Below, piece after piece: positions 56,728 to 64,000 of a stretch of DNA of 64,000 bases. Where the stretch lies: NCBI RefSeq assembly GCF_000016645.1, contig NC_009441.1:1798001-1862000 (forward strand), given 5' to 3'. The DNA comes from Flavobacterium johnsoniae UW101. Its GTDB lineage: Bacteria > Bacteroidota > Bacteroidia > Flavobacteriales > Flavobacteriaceae. The first letter of the stretch is position 1. Each line of letters starts with the position of its first letter. A program made the translations under genes and the position numbers. The notes below the pieces were generated by a model. It was not told the DNA's origin, did not search any database, and saw nothing but the letters and a program-made list of their open reading frames with translations.

Positions 56728-56763
56728 AAAAAAACCTCAAATCAATTAAGATTTGAGGTTTTT
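56728..56763 (-). terminator. Terminator of the lipocalin-like gene
   Basis: AACCTCAAATC / GATTTGAGGTT stem; the minus strand ends in a seven-T tract. Confidence 0.87.
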
Positions 56764-56784
56764 GAATAATTTATAATCTAGTAA

Positions 56785-57216
56785 TTAGATTTTTTTGAAA
56801 ACTAAAACAGCAGAAACTGTAATTCCTGATTCAGTGTATGTTTCTTTTAATTTTAATTTGTTTCCTGTTAATTCAGCAACTTCGTATTTCTCAGTATTGT
56901 TAGTACCGTACGTTTTAGACAAACTGCTTCCTTCTTTTACCCATTTTCCTTCTTGAGTATATGCTTTACATTTGTCATCTGTAAATTCTGAATATGAATC
57001 TACAAATTTTCCATCTGCTTTAAATTCTACAACATCATTAGCACATCCTTCATTTGTAGCAGGTTGTAATATTTCTTGTCCTGCAAGAACAGCTCCTACT
57101 TCAGTAAGTTCCCATTTTCCTTCGAGTGTTCCTTCTTTATCATCATCGCTGCTGCAAGATGTTACTGCTAATCCTAAAGTTAAAACTGATACGAAAAGAA
57201 TACTTAATTTTTTCAT
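56785..57216 (-). CDS. Lipocalin-like lipoprotein, probably surface exposed
   Basis: 143 residues. Lipobox VTSC (Cys21) is followed by SSDDDKEG, an acidic stretch like the Bacteroidetes lipoprotein surface-export signal. The body (LEGKWELTEVGAV; VVEFKADGKFVDSY; YTQEGKWVKEGSSL; KLKLKETYTESG) follows the lipocalin_4 pattern of small beta-barrels. Ligand unknown. Promoter element TATTTTTG on the minus strand at 57248-57255. Confidence 0.82.
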   Translation of the reverse strand: MKKLSILFVSVLTLGLAVTSCSSDDDKEGTLEGKWELTEVGAVLAGQEILQPATNEGCANDVVEFKADGKFVDSYSEFTDDKCKAYTQEGKWVKEGSSLSKTYGTNNTEKYEVAELTGNKLKLKETYTESGITVSAVLVFKKI

Positions 57217-57247
57217 TTTGGTTGATTTTATTTGTTAAATTTTTTGG

Positions 57248-57255
57248 CAAAAATA
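57248..57255 (-). promoter_or_regulatory. -7 element of the lipocalin-like gene
   Basis: Minus-strand TATTTTTG, about 32 bases before the start codon. Confidence 0.55.
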
Positions 57256-57403
57256 GAATCTTTTTTAACAAATAAACTTTTGTTTCATAAGCTTTTTCGT
57301 GTGTTTTTAACATTTTATTATAAGTTGTTGATTTTCAATACCAGGTATTTATACCTGTTTTTCAAATGATAATCCTCTTCTTAAATAATTTCTATTATTT
57401 ATA

Positions 57404-58063
57404 TTATTTTTCTTCTTTTTCTTCGTCCAAATATCTTTTAATTAAATGATGGCCTAAATAGATTGCTGGTGTGAGTAAAATGGCGATTGCTAACTTAAAA
57501 GTGTAACCAATTAATCCTGAGGAAATAAAAGTGTCAAAATCTATTTTTCCCGGAAGCCAAAATGCAATTCCAAGAACAATAAAAGAGTCAAATAATTGAG
57601 AAATTACAGTTGATCCTGTAGTTCTTAACCATATTTTTTTATGCCCTGTTCGTTTTCTAAAGAACCAAAAAACACTTACATCGATTAACTGAGAAACCAT
57701 AAAAGCGATTATACTTCCAAAAATAATCCACATACTTTGACCAAAAACGGCTTCAAACTGCTGGTCATTAACTGGACTTATTCCCTTTGCAGCCGGAATT
57801 ACAATTGCCATAAATAAAATTAAAAATGCATATGCAATAAGACAGGCGGTTATAAAAGAAAGTTTTTTTACGCCCTTTTCGCCAAAATACTCATTAATTA
57901 AATCAGTTGTTAAAAATACAATTGGCCAGGGCAGAATTCCAATACTCATTACAAAAGGGCCAATCTGGATTAATTTTCCTCCTATAAGTTCTGCTACAAC
58001 AGCATTTGTTATAAATATTCCTGCCAGAATTACAAAGACAATTTCTTTTCGGGTTTTAAACAT
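57404..58063 (-). CDS. Queuosine precursor transporter (YhhQ/QueT-like, VUT family)
   Basis: 219 residues from the ATG at 58061-58063. About six membrane segments with family features ELIGGKLIQIG, PWPIVFLTTDLINEYFGEKG, FRKRTGHKKIWLRTTGSTVISQLFDS (in part). These carriers import queuine or preQ precursors for tRNA modification. A longer TTG-started form begins inside the promoter element TAAATTTG (58085-58092) and is rejected. Confidence 0.9.
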   Translation of the reverse strand: MFKTRKEIVFVILAGIFITNAVVAELIGGKLIQIGPFVMSIGILPWPIVFLTTDLINEYFGEKGVKKLSFITACLIAYAFLILFMAIVIPAAKGISPVNDQQFEAVFGQSMWIIFGSIIAFMVSQLIDVSVFWFFRKRTGHKKIWLRTTGSTVISQLFDSFIVLGIAFWLPGKIDFDTFISSGLIGYTFKLAIAILLTPAIYLGHHLIKRYLDEEKEEK

Positions 58064-58084
58064 GATATTTTGGTTATGATGTTT

Positions 58085-58092
58085 CAAATTTA
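58085..58092 (-). promoter_or_regulatory. -7 element of the queuosine-precursor transporter gene
   Basis: Minus-strand TAAATTTG, 22 bases before the chosen ATG. Confidence 0.55.
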
Positions 58093-58219
58093 AGTTATTT
58101 CTTTAAATCATTGAAACGGATTAGGCAGTTCGTTTGAAGTTTGCTTTCGATTGGTTAATTTTGAGACTCTATCTTTAATTCCTGAAAAGGAATAAGGAAT
58201 TAATCTATGTACTTAAATT

Positions 58220-60283
58220 ATGGAAAAACAACCCAATTTAAATAATTCGCTGCTTCAGGAATGGTCAGGTCCGTATGGAGGAGTGCCCGATTTTACAAAA
58301 TATAAAATTTCAGATTTTAAACCGGCAATTGAATTTGCTATTCAGGAAAAGTTGGAGGAAATTGATGCGATTGCAGATAATTCAGAAAAACCAACTTTTG
58401 AAAATACAGTTCAAGCTTTAGAACTTTCGGGCGAAAAGCTGGATCGTATTCATTCTGTTTATGGAATATACAGGTCAAATTTGAGTACTCCGGAATTTAA
58501 TGCGGTAGATACAGAAATGTCGCCAAAACTGGCAGAAATCAGTGATAAACTCTATCAAAATGAAAAATTATTTTTAAGAATAGAAGAGTTATACAAATCT
58601 GAAGAAAGTAAAAAATTAACTGCTGAGCAGCAGCGTCTTCTTTGGCTTTATTATACCGATTTTGTTCGTGAAGGAGCAGAGCTGAATAAGGAAGACAAAG
58701 AGAAGGTTGCGAAAATTAACCAAGAATTAGCGGGACTTTTTACGCTTTTCAGCCAAAAATTGCTGGCAGAAGAAAATGATCAGTATTTAGAATTAAATTC
58801 AGAAAGTGATTTAGAAGGTCTTCCAGAAGAATTTAAAAATGCTGCAATTGCAGAGGCAAAAGAAAGAAATCTGAATGTTTTGGCTTGTATAGGCAACACA
58901 AGATCTTCAATTGAGCCATTTTTGACTTTTTCAAATCGAAGAAGTTTAAGAGAAAAAGCTTTTGATATTTTTGTAAAAAGAGGCGATAATCCGAACGAAA
59001 ATAATACAAACGAAACGCTGGTGTCTATTTTAAGATTACGAGCTGAAAAGGCTAAAATATTAGGGTTTAAGAATTTTGCAGAATGGAGTTTGTCTAATAA
59101 AATGGCAAAAGACCCGCAGAAAACTTTAGATTTAATGAATTCTGTCTGGAAACCAGCTGTCGAAAAAGTAAAAAATGATGTTTCGGCTATGCAGAAAATG
59201 GTTGATGAAGAAGGAGGAGATTTTAAAATCCAACCTTGGGATTATCGTTTTTATGCAGAAAAAGTGCGTAAAGCAAAATACGATTTAGATCAGAATGAAA
59301 TTAAACAGTACCTGCAATTAGAAAATTTAAGAGAGGGTATGTTTTGGACAGCGGGAGAGTTGTTTGATTTAGGTTTTAAACAATTATTCGATGTTCCTGT
59401 TTATCATCAAGATGTTCGTGTTTGGGAAGTAAATAATAAGAATACAGGAAAAGTAATTGGCCTATGGTATTTTGATCCTTACGCCCGTACAGGAAAACGT
59501 TCAGGAGCTTGGATGAACTCGCATAGAGACCAGCAGAAAATAAAAGAAAACGTACTTCCAATTGTATCTAATAATTGCAATTTTATAAAAGGAAATGCAG
59601 ATGAATCTGTTTTGATTTCGTGGGATGATGCGACGACTTTATTTCATGAATTTGGGCATGCTTTACACGGATTATGCTCGAATGTTACCTATCCAAGTCT
59701 TTCGGGAACTTCGGTTGCAAGAGATTATGTAGAATTTCCTTCTCAATTATTAGAACATTGGCTGGCAACTCCGGAAGTCCTTAATAAGTTCGCACTTCAT
59801 TATAAAACGAATGAACCATTGTCGCAGTCTTTAGTAGAAAGAATTGCAAAAGCGGCTAATTTTAATGAAGGTTTTGCCACTGTAGAAACAATTTCAAGTT
59901 CTTTTGTGGATATGAAACTGCATTTAACTACAGAAAAAGTCGATCCTCATCAATTTGAAAAAGATATTTTAGCTGAAATTAATATGCCTTCAGAAATTGT
60001 AATGAGACACAGAATTCCACAGTTTGCTCATATTTTTTCGAGTGATGGATATGCTGCAGGTTATTACAGTTATTTATGGGCTGATGTTATAAATGCAGAT
60101 GCTTATGAGGCATTTTTAGAAGGCAACGGACCTTTTGATAAACAAGTTGCAAAACGTCTTTATGATATTGTTTTAACGGCAGGAAACACAATTGATAACG
60201 AGACGATGTATGAAAACTTTAGGGGACACGCTCCAAAATCAGATGCTTTAATGCGTGCAAGAAATTTTCCAGTCGAAAATTAA
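58220..60283 (+). CDS. M3-family metallopeptidase (dipeptidyl carboxypeptidase/oligopeptidase A type)
   Basis: 687 residues. Zinc site His476-Glu477-x2-His480 in LFHEFGHALHGL. M3 features include WYFDPYARTGKRSGAWM and the late FSSDGYAAGYYSYLWADV. No signal peptide is seen, so it is a cytoplasmic peptidase that degrades short peptides, closest in layout to Dcp. Single gene with a bidirectional terminator. Confidence 0.94.
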   Translation: MEKQPNLNNSLLQEWSGPYGGVPDFTKYKISDFKPAIEFAIQEKLEEIDAIADNSEKPTFENTVQALELSGEKLDRIHSVYGIYRSNLSTPEFNAVDTEMSPKLAEISDKLYQNEKLFLRIEELYKSEESKKLTAEQQRLLWLYYTDFVREGAELNKEDKEKVAKINQELAGLFTLFSQKLLAEENDQYLELNSESDLEGLPEEFKNAAIAEAKERNLNVLACIGNTRSSIEPFLTFSNRRSLREKAFDIFVKRGDNPNENNTNETLVSILRLRAEKAKILGFKNFAEWSLSNKMAKDPQKTLDLMNSVWKPAVEKVKNDVSAMQKMVDEEGGDFKIQPWDYRFYAEKVRKAKYDLDQNEIKQYLQLENLREGMFWTAGELFDLGFKQLFDVPVYHQDVRVWEVNNKNTGKVIGLWYFDPYARTGKRSGAWMNSHRDQQKIKENVLPIVSNNCNFIKGNADESVLISWDDATTLFHEFGHALHGLCSNVTYPSLSGTSVARDYVEFPSQLLEHWLATPEVLNKFALHYKTNEPLSQSLVERIAKAANFNEGFATVETISSSFVDMKLHLTTEKVDPHQFEKDILAEINMPSEIVMRHRIPQFAHIFSSDGYAAGYYSYLWADVINADAYEAFLEGNGPFDKQVAKRLYDIVLTAGNTIDNETMYENFRGHAPKSDALMRARNFPVEN

Positions 60284-60290
60284 TTGATAT

Positions 60291-60325
60291 AAAAAAGCCC
60301 GAATAAGTAAATATTCGGGCTTTTT
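60291..60325. terminator. Bidirectional terminator between the M3 peptidase gene and tsf
   Basis: AAAAAAGCCCGAAT / ATTCGGGCTTTTT stem-loop. Confidence 0.9.
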
Positions 60326-60343
60326 AAATATTGAAATAATATA

Positions 60344-61306
60344 TTAACCTAAAGTAACTCTTTTGAAACCTGTGATTTCAACGTTGAATCCTTTAACGTA
60401 ATCACCAACTTTTTTACTGTCATCTTTGATGAAGTTTTGATCTAATAAAGCTTTTTCTTGATCTAAAGTAGTGTTGTCAGAAATGAAACGTTGAACTTTT
60501 CCTGGAAGGATTTTGTCCCAGATTTGCTCTGGTTTACCTTCAGCTTTTAATTCAGCTTTAGCATCTTCTTCAGCTTGTTTGATAACTTCAGGAGTTAATT
60601 GAGAGAAAGAGATGTATTTAGGAACATTTTTTAAAGTTTTTCCTAAACGTTTTGCTTCTTCATTATCTTTTTCGATTACAGCAATACGAGCAGCAAGTTC
60701 AGATTCAACAAAAGCTGGATCAAAATCTTTGTAAGATAATGTGTCAGCTCCCATAGAAGCAACTTGCATAGATACGTCTTTTGTTAAAGTCTCAGCATTA
60801 GCAATTGGAGCAGAAATAGCTGTTAAAGCAGCAATTTTGTTCACGTGAACATAAGATCCAACGAAAGCACCTTCTAAAATTTCGAAACCACCGATTTCGA
60901 TTTTCTCACCGATAACACCTGTTTGCTCAATTAATTTTTCAGCAACAGTAATTCCGTTGAAGTCAGAAGCTAAGAATTCTTCTTTATTAGAGAAGTTGAT
61001 AGCTCTTTCAACTAAATCTTTAGCTAAAGTTACGAAAGCTTCATTTTTACCTACGAAGTCAGTTTCACAGTTTAAAGTGATGATAGCTCCTTTAGTGTTG
61101 TCTGCATTGATAAAAGAAACAGCAGCTCCTTCAGAAGACTCACGGTCAGAACGGTTAGCAGCAACTTTCTGTCCTTTTTCTCTAAGGATTTGGATAGCTT
61201 TATCGAAATCTCCTTCAGCTTCAACTAAAGCTTTTTTACAGTCCATCATTCCGGCACCTGTAGATTGTCTTAATTTATTTACGTCTGCAGCAGTAATTGT
61301 TGACAT
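60344..61306 (-). CDS. tsf: Translation elongation factor Ts
   Basis: 320 residues from the ATG at 61304-61306 (MSTITAADVNKLRQ). The UBA-like N-terminal domain includes LRQSTGAGMMDCKKALVEA, and the EF-Tu contact segment TDFVGKNEAF is present. It catalyses GDP release from EF-Tu. An 18-codon upstream extension is rejected. It follows rpsB across a 140-base gap that holds an AATTCC-type repeat. Confidence 0.97.
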   Translation of the reverse strand: MSTITAADVNKLRQSTGAGMMDCKKALVEAEGDFDKAIQILREKGQKVAANRSDRESSEGAAVSFINADNTKGAIITLNCETDFVGKNEAFVTLAKDLVERAINFSNKEEFLASDFNGITVAEKLIEQTGVIGEKIEIGGFEILEGAFVGSYVHVNKIAALTAISAPIANAETLTKDVSMQVASMGADTLSYKDFDPAFVESELAARIAVIEKDNEEAKRLGKTLKNVPKYISFSQLTPEVIKQAEEDAKAELKAEGKPEQIWDKILPGKVQRFISDNTTLDQEKALLDQNFIKDDSKKVGDYVKGFNVEITGFKRVTLG

Positions 61307-61325
61307 GATATTTTGAATTTTTAAT

Positions 61326-61441
61326 GTTAAAAGTAAAAAATTCCAGCTTTTAAATCCCAAACTCCAATTTTAATAAATTATCAACATAACGTTTTTAATT
61401 TTGTATTTGGATTTTGGAATTTAAAATTTGGAATTTAAAAT
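61326..61441. repeat. AATTTGGAATTT repeat between rpsB and tsf
   Basis: AAAATTCCAGC near 61337 and AATCCCAAACTCCAATTTT face GGATTTTGGAATTT and TTTGGAATTT near 61410-61438. Same family as at 4971 and 47367. Confidence 0.6.
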
Positions 61442-61446
61442 TTGAT

Positions 61447-62211
61447 TTATTCTTCAGTTGCAGGAGCAGCTTCAGCTTCAGCAGCTGGAGCTTCTTCAGC
61501 AGCTTCAACTTCTTTTTCTGCACCTCTGTCTGAAAGACCTTCGATTACAGCAGTAGTTACTAAAGATAAAATTTTGTCAATTGATTTAGAAGCGTCATCA
61601 TTTGCAGGAATCACGTAATCAACCTCTCTTGGGTCAGAATTCGTATCAACCATTGCGAAAACTGGAATGTTTAATTTTTGAGCTTCTTTTATTGCGATGT
61701 GTTCAGCTTTGATATCTACTACGAACAATGCTGCAGGTAGTCTAGACATATCAGCAATTGAACCTAAGTTTTTCTCTAATTTAGCACGTAGACGATCAAC
61801 TTGTAAACGCTCTTTTTTAGATAAAGTGTTGAAAGTACCATCTTTCTTCATTTTATCGATAGAAGACATTTTTTTAACTGCCTTTCTGATAGTTACGAAG
61901 TTAGTCAACATACCGCCTGGCCATCTTTCAGTGATGTAAGGCATGTTTGCAGCTTTTGCTTTATCAGCAACGATGTCTTTTGCTTGTTTTTTGGTAGCTA
62001 CGAATAAGATTTTTCTACCTGATGCAGCGATTTTTTTCAAAGCTTCGTTAGCTTCTTCAATTTTAGCTGCAGTTTTATATAGATTGATAATGTGAATACC
62101 ATTACGCTCCATATAAATGTAAGGAGCCATGTTTGGATCCCATTTTCTAGTCATGTGTCCGAAGTGAACACCTGCTTCTAGTAATTCTTTTACTTCTATT
62201 TTGTTTGCCAT
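61447..62211 (-). CDS. rpsB: 30S ribosomal protein S2
   Basis: 254 residues. S2 features: LLEAGVHFGHMTRKWDPNMAPYIY (in part), FVATKKQAKDIV, RWPGGMLTNFVTI and PVFAMVDTNSDPREVDYVIPANDD (in part). The C-terminal tail is Glu/Ala-rich, as in other Bacteroidetes. rpsB-tsf order is the usual one. The leader (62212-62439) carries AAGTC-type repeats. Confidence 0.98.
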   Translation of the reverse strand: MANKIEVKELLEAGVHFGHMTRKWDPNMAPYIYMERNGIHIINLYKTAAKIEEANEALKKIAASGRKILFVATKKQAKDIVADKAKAANMPYITERWPGGMLTNFVTIRKAVKKMSSIDKMKKDGTFNTLSKKERLQVDRLRAKLEKNLGSIADMSRLPAALFVVDIKAEHIAIKEAQKLNIPVFAMVDTNSDPREVDYVIPANDDASKSIDKILSLVTTAVIEGLSDRGAEKEVEAAEEAPAAEAEAAPATEE

Positions 62212-62439
62212 TTTTGTACTAGTTTACGTTCTGTTGATTAGCAATGTGTTTTGGCTTTAGGCACTAAGCTTTAAGCTTTAGGCTTCAAACATTTGACTTT
62301 AAGACTTTCGACTTTAAGACTCAACCCATTTAGATGCTAAACTATATCCTACCTCGATAGGAGAGCAACAATAACTGTGTTTTTTAATTTCAATAAATAA
62401 TTGATAATGTCTTGTCCCATTTGAACAAGACAGGTAATA
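62212..62439. other. Gap between rpsI and rpsB with repeats and hairpins
   Basis: 228 bases without a gene. GACTTTAAGACTTTCGACTTT (62295-62315, part of a repeat family also at 49698) and repeated GCTTTAGGC/GCTTTAA units near 62253-62284 are seen. A TCCTA/TAGGA hairpin lies near 62345-62365. A TGTCTTG/CAAGACA stem (62408-62432) follows rpsI but lacks a T-tract. Confidence 0.5.
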
Positions 62440-62826
62440 TTAACGTTTAGAGAACTGGAATCTCTTACGAGCTTTCTTCTGACCGAATTTCTTACGTTCA
62501 ACCATTCTAGGGTCTCTTGTTAATAAACCTTCTGGTTTAAGGATTCCTCTGTTTTCAGCGTTAACTTCACACATTACGCGTGCTAATGCCATTCTTACAG
62601 CTTCTGCCTGACCAGTTGTACCACCTCCGTAAACGTTTACTTTTACGTCAAAGTTGTTTACATTTTCTGTCATAGACAATGGTTGTAAAACTTTGTACTG
62701 TAAAGTTGCAGTTGGAAAGTAAGTTGCGAATTCTTTTTTGTTTACAGTGATGTTTCCAGTTCCTTCAGAAACGTATACACGTGCAACAGCGGTTTTTCTT
62801 CTACCGATTTTGTGAATAACTCCCAT
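62440..62826 (-). CDS. rpsI: 30S ribosomal protein S9
   Basis: 128 residues with IGRRKTAVARVYV, GGGTTGQAEAVRMALARVM and the basic tail GQKKARKRFQFSKR that reaches the P-site tRNA. Its start overlaps the rplM stop by one base (TAATG). Confidence 0.98.
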   Translation of the reverse strand: MGVIHKIGRRKTAVARVYVSEGTGNITVNKKEFATYFPTATLQYKVLQPLSMTENVNNFDVKVNVYGGGTTGQAEAVRMALARVMCEVNAENRGILKPEGLLTRDPRMVERKKFGQKKARKRFQFSKR

Positions 62827-63281
62827 TACTTAAGATCATTTAGGTTAACAGTTCTAGGTTTTTGAGCTCCGTGAGTGTGCTCAGATCCTACAACAACATT
62901 TAGATTTCTAAAAAGTTCAGCTCCTAATTTGTTTTTAGGTAACATACCTTTTACAGCTTTTTCTACTAATAATGCAGGGTTTTTAGATTGCAATACTTTA
63001 GCAGTTAAAGTTCTTTGTCCTCCTGGGTAACCTGTATGACGCATGTAAATTTTGTCATTCAATTTTGTACCTGTAAGGTTAATTTTTTCTGAGTTGATAA
63101 CAATTACGTTATCTCCACAGTCAACGTGCGGTGTGTAACTTGGTTTGTACTTACCTCTTAAGATCATTGCAACCTTTGAAGCAAGACGTCCTAAGTTATG
63201 ACCTTCAGCATCAACAACGATCCACTCTTTAGTTACAGTGGCTTTGCTTGCTGAAATTGTCTTGTAGCTTAATGCGTCCAT
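62826..63281 (-). CDS. rplM: 50S ribosomal protein L13
   Basis: 151 residues with WIVVDAEGHNLGRLASKVA, HVDCGDNVIVINSEKI and AVKGMLPKNKLG. It is the first gene of the rplM-rpsI pair. In other bacteria L13 can regulate its own mRNA; here a small hairpin lies at the 5' end of the predicted transcript. Confidence 0.98.
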   Translation of the reverse strand: MDALSYKTISASKATVTKEWIVVDAEGHNLGRLASKVAMILRGKYKPSYTPHVDCGDNVIVINSEKINLTGTKLNDKIYMRHTGYPGGQRTLTAKVLQSKNPALLVEKAVKGMLPKNKLGAELFRNLNVVVGSEHTHGAQKPRTVNLNDLK

Positions 63282-63304
63282 AATATTATTTTAATTAAAC
63301 ATTC

Positions 63305-63332
63305 CATCCCCAATAAAGGGGATGCAAAAGTA
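63305..63332 (-). promoter_or_regulatory. rplM promoter with start-proximal hairpin
   Basis: Minus-strand -7 element TACTTTTG (63325-63332) followed at once by CATCCCC / GGGGATG (7-bp stem, 6-base loop, 63305-63324). The transcript probably starts within or just before the stem. Confidence 0.6.
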
Positions 63333-63416
63333 CAATTAATTATTTTAAAACCAAATACCTGAAAAGAATATTTTATATCCTGAAAATCAGGGGTTCAGTT
63401 TTTTATTTAAATCCAT

Positions 63417-63453
63417 AAAAAAAGCACCTCTGCATTTTGCTGCAAAGGTGCTC
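63417..63453 (-). terminator. Terminator of the ferritin-like gene
   Basis: AGCACCTcTGCA / TGCAaAGGTGCT stem with a T-tract on the minus strand. Confidence 0.82.
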
Positions 63454-63476
63454 TATTATTTTGAATTATTTTTTAG

Positions 63477-64000
63477 TTACACTATAAATATATTAGCGAT
63501 ATCAACTACTTGTTGTGTTGTAAGCGGCTCATCATAAGCTTCTGATCCTGCGGCAGCACCAAATGCTGTCGAAGTATTGAACCCTGCCTGTATCGTAACG
63601 CCTTCGCCGTCGTATACTGCTTGTGTTGCTGCCGGCATTCCTGCACCTCTTTCAGCATTAGAAATCCAGCCTTTCAGTCCGCGCAGGCGTCTCACTTCTG
63701 AAGCGTGGCGTGCTTCTACAGAATGAATTTGTAATGCCGCTGTCAGTAAATCTGGAGTAGACATTAAATTTGCTGCCTGACCTTTATAAGCTCTAACACC
63801 TGTATCTTCAAAAGCTTGTGCTAATGCCAAAAAGGTTGGATAGTCTCCAAAAGGGTCAAATGCACCGCCAACAGTAAAGTCAAAAGTAGGTTTTGGAACA
63901 AAGTTAGCGCTCATAGAGCCGCCTAATCCTGCGATTAAAAAAGATACGTGGTCTGATTCGTGAGCTGCTATCTGCTGAAAAACTTTTAAATCGCGTCCGC
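63477..64000 (-). CDS. Ferritin-like domain protein, 5' end off window
   Basis: At least 173 residues are open to the right edge; an internal Met at 63914 is not the start because the frame continues upstream (QQIAAHESDHVSFLIAGLGGS). Helical ferritin-like pattern with metal-type residues: AAHESDHV, LAQAFEDTGVRAYKGQ and LQIHSVEARHASEVRRLRG. Homologues are annotated as ferritin-like or desiccation-related proteins. Beyond about residue 105 it has a Gly/Ala-rich tail. Function not established. Confidence 0.8.
   Translation of the reverse strand, partial: GRDLKVFQQIAAHESDHVSFLIAGLGGSMSANFVPKPTFDFTVGGAFDPFGDYPTFLALAQAFEDTGVRAYKGQAANLMSTPDLLTAALQIHSVEARHASEVRRLRGLKGWISNAERGAGMPAATQAVYDGEGVTIQAGFNTSTAFGAAAGSEAYDEPLTTQQVVDIANIFIV

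Noticed and set aside
58064..58087. TTG-started extension of the queuosine-precursor transporter
   Set aside because: Begins inside the -7 element TAAATTTG; the ATG at 58063 is better.
60957..61316. 119-codon plus-strand frame opposite tsf
   Set aside because: Antisense shadow of a highly conserved elongation factor gene.
61307..61360. 18-codon extension of EF-Ts
   Set aside because: The MSTITAADVNKLRQ start is the conserved one; the extension is AT-rich repeat sequence.
62212..62439. tRNA or known ribosomal leader upstream of rpsB
   Set aside because: No cloverleaf or TpsiC-type motif; only repeats and weak hairpins are visible.

Overview
The window is low-GC chromosomal DNA of a gliding Flavobacterium, close in gene content and order to F. 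johnsoniae. This rests on the porU / gldJ / murF neighbourhood, the many TAnnTTTG promoter elements typical of Bacteroidetes, the lack of Shine-Dalgarno sequences, a SusC/SusD polysaccharide locus, and TPP riboswitch control of both a TonB receptor and the thi operon. I see no tRNA, rRNA, CRISPR array, transposase or prophage.

Layout. (1) 1-6351: the type IX secretion sortase porU (minus, running off the left edge), diverging from the gliding lipoprotein gene gldJ, then murF. (2) 6386-24482: a polysaccharide utilisation locus. A membrane-spanning Y_Y_Y/LuxR-type regulator diverges from susC-susD, three GH30 enzymes, two GH3 enzymes and a secreted EEP-family hydrolase. The GH30+GH3 set suggests a beta-glucan, most likely beta-1,6-glucan; this is inference. 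Two identical 18-bp direct repeats lie in the regulator/susC gap, and a terminator separates susD from the enzyme genes. (3) 24528-36781: housekeeping and stress genes. These include a cytosolic-looking transglutaminase-fold protein, an NrtR-like regulator, an alkylation-repair cluster (AlkB, a lone Ada metal-binding domain, a 2OG oxygenase, AraC-MGMT Ada), an SMR pump behind a perfect palindrome, ahcY, a phosphopantetheinyl transferase, and a Crp/Fnr regulator next to a membrane protein-truncated haemoglobin operon with an Fnr-like box. (4) 36876-40731: a GGGP-synthase-like gene, pnuC, a NadR-type kinase fused to DUF4301, and arfB. (5) 40829-47345: a TPP riboswitch and TonB receptor, a small lipoprotein, greA with a terminator-like leader, a HIT protein, an orphan histidine kinase, a flavin reductase and a DUF3127 protein with an SSB-like tail. 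(6) 47482-56022: aat, a MOSC protein and the complete thi operon thiS-thiC-tenI/thiE2-thiD-thiE-thiG-thiH-thiF (minus strand) behind a second TPP riboswitch. (7) 56148-64000: tag, a lipocalin-like lipoprotein, a queuosine-precursor transporter, an M3 peptidase, tsf-rpsB, rplM-rpsI, and a ferritin-like gene cut by the right edge.

Several families of short palindromic or inverted intergenic repeats are scattered through the window. In three places they appear to have entered coding sequence: a 27-bp in-frame palindrome in the second ThiE-like gene, the C-terminal tail of ThiH, and possibly the N-terminus of the thiamine TonB receptor. No obvious defence or mobile system is present. The best leads for new biology are the regulator/operator pair of the glucan locus, the NadR-kinase-DUF4301 fusion, and the repeat-derived coding segments.
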